DNA from: CAG-826 sp964504595 | Lineage (GTDB): Bacteria; Bacillota_I; Bacilli_A; RFN20; CAG-826 | Length of the DNA: 64,000 nucleotides | Reading direction: 5' to 3' | Assembly (NCBI GenBank): GCA_964504595.1 | Contig: CAZDEE010000004.1 | Span: 18,329-82,328, forward strand | Part shown: positions 63,765 through 64,000 of the stretch, one piece after another | Numbering within the stretch: the stretch's first letter is position 1 | Layout of the letters: the number at the start of each line of letters is the position of its first letter | Notes under the pieces: generated by a model | The model's database searches: none | The model's input: only the letters and a program-made list of their open reading frames with translations | What the model was told of the DNA's origin: nothing | Position numbers and translations under genes: made by a program

Positions 63765-64000
63765 ATGCAATTTGATAAGTGGTTTAAAAAGCAAAGTAAA
63801 TTAATTAGAGTACTTCTTCTTATTATCCCAGGACTTAACTATTTTGTTGAAATATTTTTAAGAGCCTCAATTTGTATAAGAACAAAGTCAATAATTAGTA
63901 TAGTTCTTGCGGTCATTGCGATTATTCCAAGTGGTATCGCTTTAGGTATTATTGACGCGATTTGTACTTTATTATTTGATTCTGTTTTACTTGAAGAATA
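63765..64000 (+). CDS. small two-TM membrane protein, ends at the window edge
   Basis: The frame is open from the ATG at 63765 to the last base. The final two bases are TA, so the stop may fall on the next base, giving 78 residues, or the protein may go on. It has a basic start (MQFDKWFKKQSK), a hydrophobic segment at about 14-32, and a second at about 43-63, ending in an acidic stretch. A strong GAAAGGAG ribosome binding site lies 8 bases upstream, and a TATAAT (63739-63744) could be its -10. No family recognised. Confidence 0.55.
   Translation, partial: MQFDKWFKKQSKLIRVLLLIIPGLNYFVEIFLRASICIRTKSIISIVLAVIAIIPSGIALGIIDAICTLLFDSVLLEE

Noticed and set aside
1..64000. UGA read as tryptophan, suggested by low GC and Mollicutes-like gene content
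   Set aside because: addA and rlmN end at in-place TGA stops with normal family length, and Trp is encoded by TGG throughout.
1..64000. CRISPR array, insertion sequence, prophage, tRNA or rRNA
   Set aside because: No spaced direct repeats, transposase or integrase genes, terminal repeats or cloverleaf/rRNA sequences were recognised on either strand.

Overview
The window is about 30% GC and densely packed with genes. It reads as chromosomal DNA of a low-GC Bacillota (Firmicutes) bacterium, probably an uncultured host-associated Bacilli lineage near the Erysipelotrichales/RF39-type groups. This placement is inferred from gene content, base composition and AGGAGG-type ribosome binding sites. 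TGA is used as a stop (addA, rlmN), so the Mycoplasma code does not apply. I saw no rRNA, tRNA, insertion sequence, prophage or CRISPR array.

Layout. 1-5.9 kb: end of a 5'-nucleotidase gene, then addB/addA-type recombination nuclease genes with an unusually short AddB. 5.9-9.0 kb (minus strand): a small membrane protein and a NitT/TauT/ThiXYZ-type ABC importer. 9.1-12.5 kb: two unknown genes and a TGS-domain uridine-kinase-like protein. 12.7-19.6 kb: a complete F-type ATP synthase operon, atpIBEFHAGDC, whose c subunit carries a two-carboxylate ion site. 19.7-25.3 kb: single housekeeping genes on both strands (GNAT protein, thioredoxin-like lipoprotein, pyrophosphatase, SleB-type hydrolase, choline-kinase-like protein, TrmL, RqcH). 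25.4-35.4 kb: gmk, priA, a protein with a Cys/His tail, then the conserved rsmB-rlmN-PP2C-kinase-rsgA-rpe block and rpmB. The RsmB protein has lost both catalytic cysteines, and the kinase lacks the usual membrane and PASTA parts.

36.2-41.6 kb: a three-gene SMC-type operon resembling JetA-JetB-JetC (MksF-MksE-MksB) of Wadjet plasmid-defence systems, closed by a terminator with no JetD/MksG nuclease gene. 41.7-45.4 kb: glycogen synthesis genes glgC-glgD-glgA. 45.3-48.9 kb: a C26 glutamine-amidotransferase-like hydrolase (minus) and an asd-dapF-dapL module for meso-diaminopimelate. 49-50.8 kb: a membrane-anchored XRE regulator next to a secreted protein resembling a degenerate cysteine peptidase. 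50.9-57.5 kb: ppiB, a T-box-controlled leuS, a Cse60-like small protein, Tex and an EamA transporter. 57.6-64 kb: coaX with an ECF substrate-binding subunit (probably pantothenate), PepV, TrmB, a DedA/TVP38-type membrane protein, an M42 aminopeptidase, a YtpR-like protein and a small membrane protein at the edge.

Most genes form short operons with ATGA or TAATG junctions, separated by clear intrinsic terminators. The most unusual items are the JetD-less Jet/Mks operon, the catalytically dead RsmB homologue, the two-carboxylate ATP synthase rotor, and the regulator/secreted-protein pair at 49-50.8 kb.
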